A DNA stretch of 64,000 nucleotides from Ecdyonurus torrentis (lineage: Eukaryota; Arthropoda; Insecta; Ephemeroptera; Heptageniidae), in assembly GCA_949318235.1 (NCBI GenBank), contig OX439132.1:30454243-30518242 (forward strand). Reading direction: 5' to 3'. The position numbers and the translations under genes were made by a program. Of the stretch, positions 61,763 to 64,000 are shown one piece after another (position 1 is the first letter of the stretch; the number at the start of each line of letters is the position of its first letter). The notes beneath the pieces were generated by a model. That model saw only the letters and a program-made list of their open reading frames with translations. It did no database searches and was not told the origin of the DNA.

Positions 61763-63832
61763 CAAGCTCTTTTAATTGGTTAATTAATTCAAATTCTTTT
61801 AGCAAATTATTTGTGCTCTAAAATAACGACGAAGCGTGATGAAATTTGTCTATTAATACTTAAATCAAGGCAGTTCAATCATAATTTAATAGGACGTACA
61901 ATTTTTTTCAAAAATTAACTAATATTAGTAGTTTTTAATTATGCAAAAATTAATTTTAATTCTAAAAAAAAATATAAGCTCTATCAGAATATGCCTGATT
62001 TAATCTGAGGATATGTTTTTATTTTATTTCCTGTAATCATCGTTTCATCCTATACTAAAAGTCTAACCGAACTGTATATAAATAATTCATGCATACAAAG
62101 CCGATTTCTGAAAATTATTTTGTAACCACACAAAATTCAATTAATTATTTCAGACATTACGCAGATAAACATTAAAAATAACTCATTGTTAATAAAAGTT
62201 TTTGAAATTATATTATGTTAGTACAAGTATTACAGCACATTTTATAGTATGTTACGAGTAGAAATCGATTTAATTACCAAAAATAAATTTATACATTTTC
62301 GGTTCCACATTTATAGTACAAGAAAGCCACTGAATGGATATTGTAATGTAATAAATTTGGTCTTTGTTTAATTGAGTATATATGAAATAGAATATAAAAT
62401 AGCCTGTACACAATTAACGTGCAGTAATAAATATAATAAAAGTATAATGAAAAAAAGTAATATTAAATATTATTAATGTAATGCTTAAAGCTAAAATTTA
62501 AATTTAGAAAATCTATCCCTATATCGATGATATTGATAAAAAAAATTATGAGAAACAAACCAAACAAAAAATATAAATTTAAAGTTTATTTCCCATAAGG
62601 CTTTGAGGTTAGTAAGATACAAACTAAAAAAAAAACTTGCTCTATTGTATACTGAATGAAGTTTAAGTGATCAAATCATGTAAATGTCAGGGAGATCTTA
62701 TATAAAAAAAAATGTAAACTTTTGTTACAAACAAAACCTTTTGAGTCTTTTATACTATTCTCTTCTCAAAGCATCATCAAAAATATATCCGCAGGAAATA
62801 CCAGTAATATAAACTTTATCAATAATTGAGCTATAGTGAATCCAGATGACTATTTTATTGAATTGCTTTGTTTTTTTTATCTTTTGTTAAAATAAACATT
62901 ATATTTAATAAACTGAACAATTTTGAAATTTTGTTGGTATCCGCTTTATAAGTTTGTTATAGTTTGTTTAAAATCTAATAATAGCCTGCTGGCTATTACT
63001 ACAAAAATAATAATAATACAAGTATTACTTTGAAACAAAATGAATTCATATTTAGCTTTTACAAAATTATTTTTACATTGATAATACAATTGGTGTATAT
63101 CAAAAAAACTATTATAAAAATTGAGTTACATTATTTTCATTTCAGTTAATTTTGAAAAACATCAATTACCATTATGGTAGTGTTATTTAAATACTCTATT
63201 AGAGGTTTTTTAATTTTACAAAGTATAATGTAATCGTATTTCAATAAGATTTATTCTATATATTTTTGTTTTTTATTTATATATGAAACACACCAATATG
63301 TTGTAGCTTTTGTAAACAAAAATTTATAAATATTTAAAATGCTTTTATTTTCCATTGATAATTATTGCTTTCAATACAATTTAAATGTTTCATAAAAAAT
63401 AAAAAAATTCTCTCGCTGGTAATTGAAAAAGTTTGTAAAATATATAAAGATTTATTTCCCTTGTTGTATCATAGAAATGTTTATTAAACTTCAATTCTAA
63501 TTAAATTTATATAAGTTACGTCACATTTCAATCACGTTATGCTATATACTGTATTATCATATTTACTCTATATAGTTGAGATGTAGAGTAACAAAGGAAT
63601 TGAAAAGATAAAGAGCAAAGGAGATACAAAAGGTTTTAGATTAAAGAGAAGTGCGTTATCATGTTACTTGCAACTATCTGCATGTTGCAAGCTAAACTAC
63701 AATCTTTTGCATAATATATGGTCGCATTACCAAGTACATGTAAGTCAACTTAAAAATATTTTAGCATTCAGTACAGCATTTTATCCTATTTACTACGAGA
63801 GAAAGTTTCTAGCAATACAATTGAAAATTACT

Positions 63833-63836
<4 letters not shown>
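61759..63836. other. Gene-free AT-rich DNA
   Basis: Nothing recognised. Confidence 0.6.

Positions 63837-63913
<77 letters not shown>
63837..63913. repeat. (TA)n microsatellite
   Basis: About 77 bases of pure TA near the window end. Confidence 0.97.
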
Positions 63914-63914
<1 letters not shown>

Positions 63915-64000
63915 TTTTTCTTTCATAGTCATTCATATTCTAGAGTTCTTAAAACAATAAAAACACTCTGAACTTCTTCAAAAAAAAAATTATATATTTT

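Overview
The window is about 64 kb of very AT-rich DNA, roughly a quarter G+C by hand sampling. It is packed with long pure dinucleotide microsatellites, homopolymer runs, palindromic MITE-type DNA transposons and a tRNA-derived SINE-like element. Every open reading frame of useful size on either strand is a translation of a microsatellite, a translation of a transposon, or an unrecognised low-complexity chance frame. I see no rRNA, no free-standing tRNA, no operon structure, no CRISPR array and no transposase domain. This fits intergenic or large-intron DNA of an animal, most likely an AT-rich invertebrate. CpG does not look strongly depleted, which argues against a heavily methylated vertebrate genome. 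I cannot name the phylum from the sequence.

The main content is a set of short non-autonomous transposons bounded by TTAA. MITE-1 has seven copies (near 1.4, 4.4, 7.7, 18.2, 31.0, 42.0 and 45.7 kb). MITE-2 is a near-perfect long palindrome with four copies (17.5, 20.7, 53.9, 60.1 kb). MITE-3 is a single 408-bp palindrome at 26.4 kb, MITE-4 a single element at 49.4 kb and MITE-7 a probable one at 61.2 kb. Ends of MITE-1, -2 and -4 share the pattern TTAANGGNNTAG, and MITE-7 fits its first part, as if one piggyBac-like (TTAA-specific) transposase mobilised unrelated interiors. MITE-5 (50.0 and 58.2 kb) instead has TA-type ends, and MITE-6 (9.3 kb) is a small inverted-repeat element.

The most striking observation is that the palindrome TGACGTCA, the consensus CRE/ATF-CREB site, occurs 15 times in exact form although less than one copy would be expected at this base composition. 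Thirteen of the 15 lie inside MITE-1, -2, -3 or -5, whose interiors are otherwise unrelated.

Other notable items: an 18-copy, 12-bp minisatellite at 29.1 kb; a ~31-copy GACAGA hexanucleotide array at 27.9 kb; a three-copy ~75-bp tandem repeat at 31.7 kb; two related SINE-like elements on the minus strand (12.9-13.3 and 47.8-48.2 kb), one with a candidate target-site duplication and poly(A) tail; a possible 42-nt exon with strong splice sites at 2.92 kb; and several isolated hairpins.

Layout: 0-10 kb has MITE-1 copies, microsatellites, a CRE-bearing tandem duplication and MITE-6. 10-17 kb is mostly bare AT-rich DNA with one SINE-like element. 17-32 kb is the densest repeat zone. 32-47 kb has long TA and TC microsatellites, a GC-richer patch at 33.2-33.6 kb and two MITE-1 copies. 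47-64 kb has the second SINE-like element and a second cluster of MITEs. No genes here can be said to work together.
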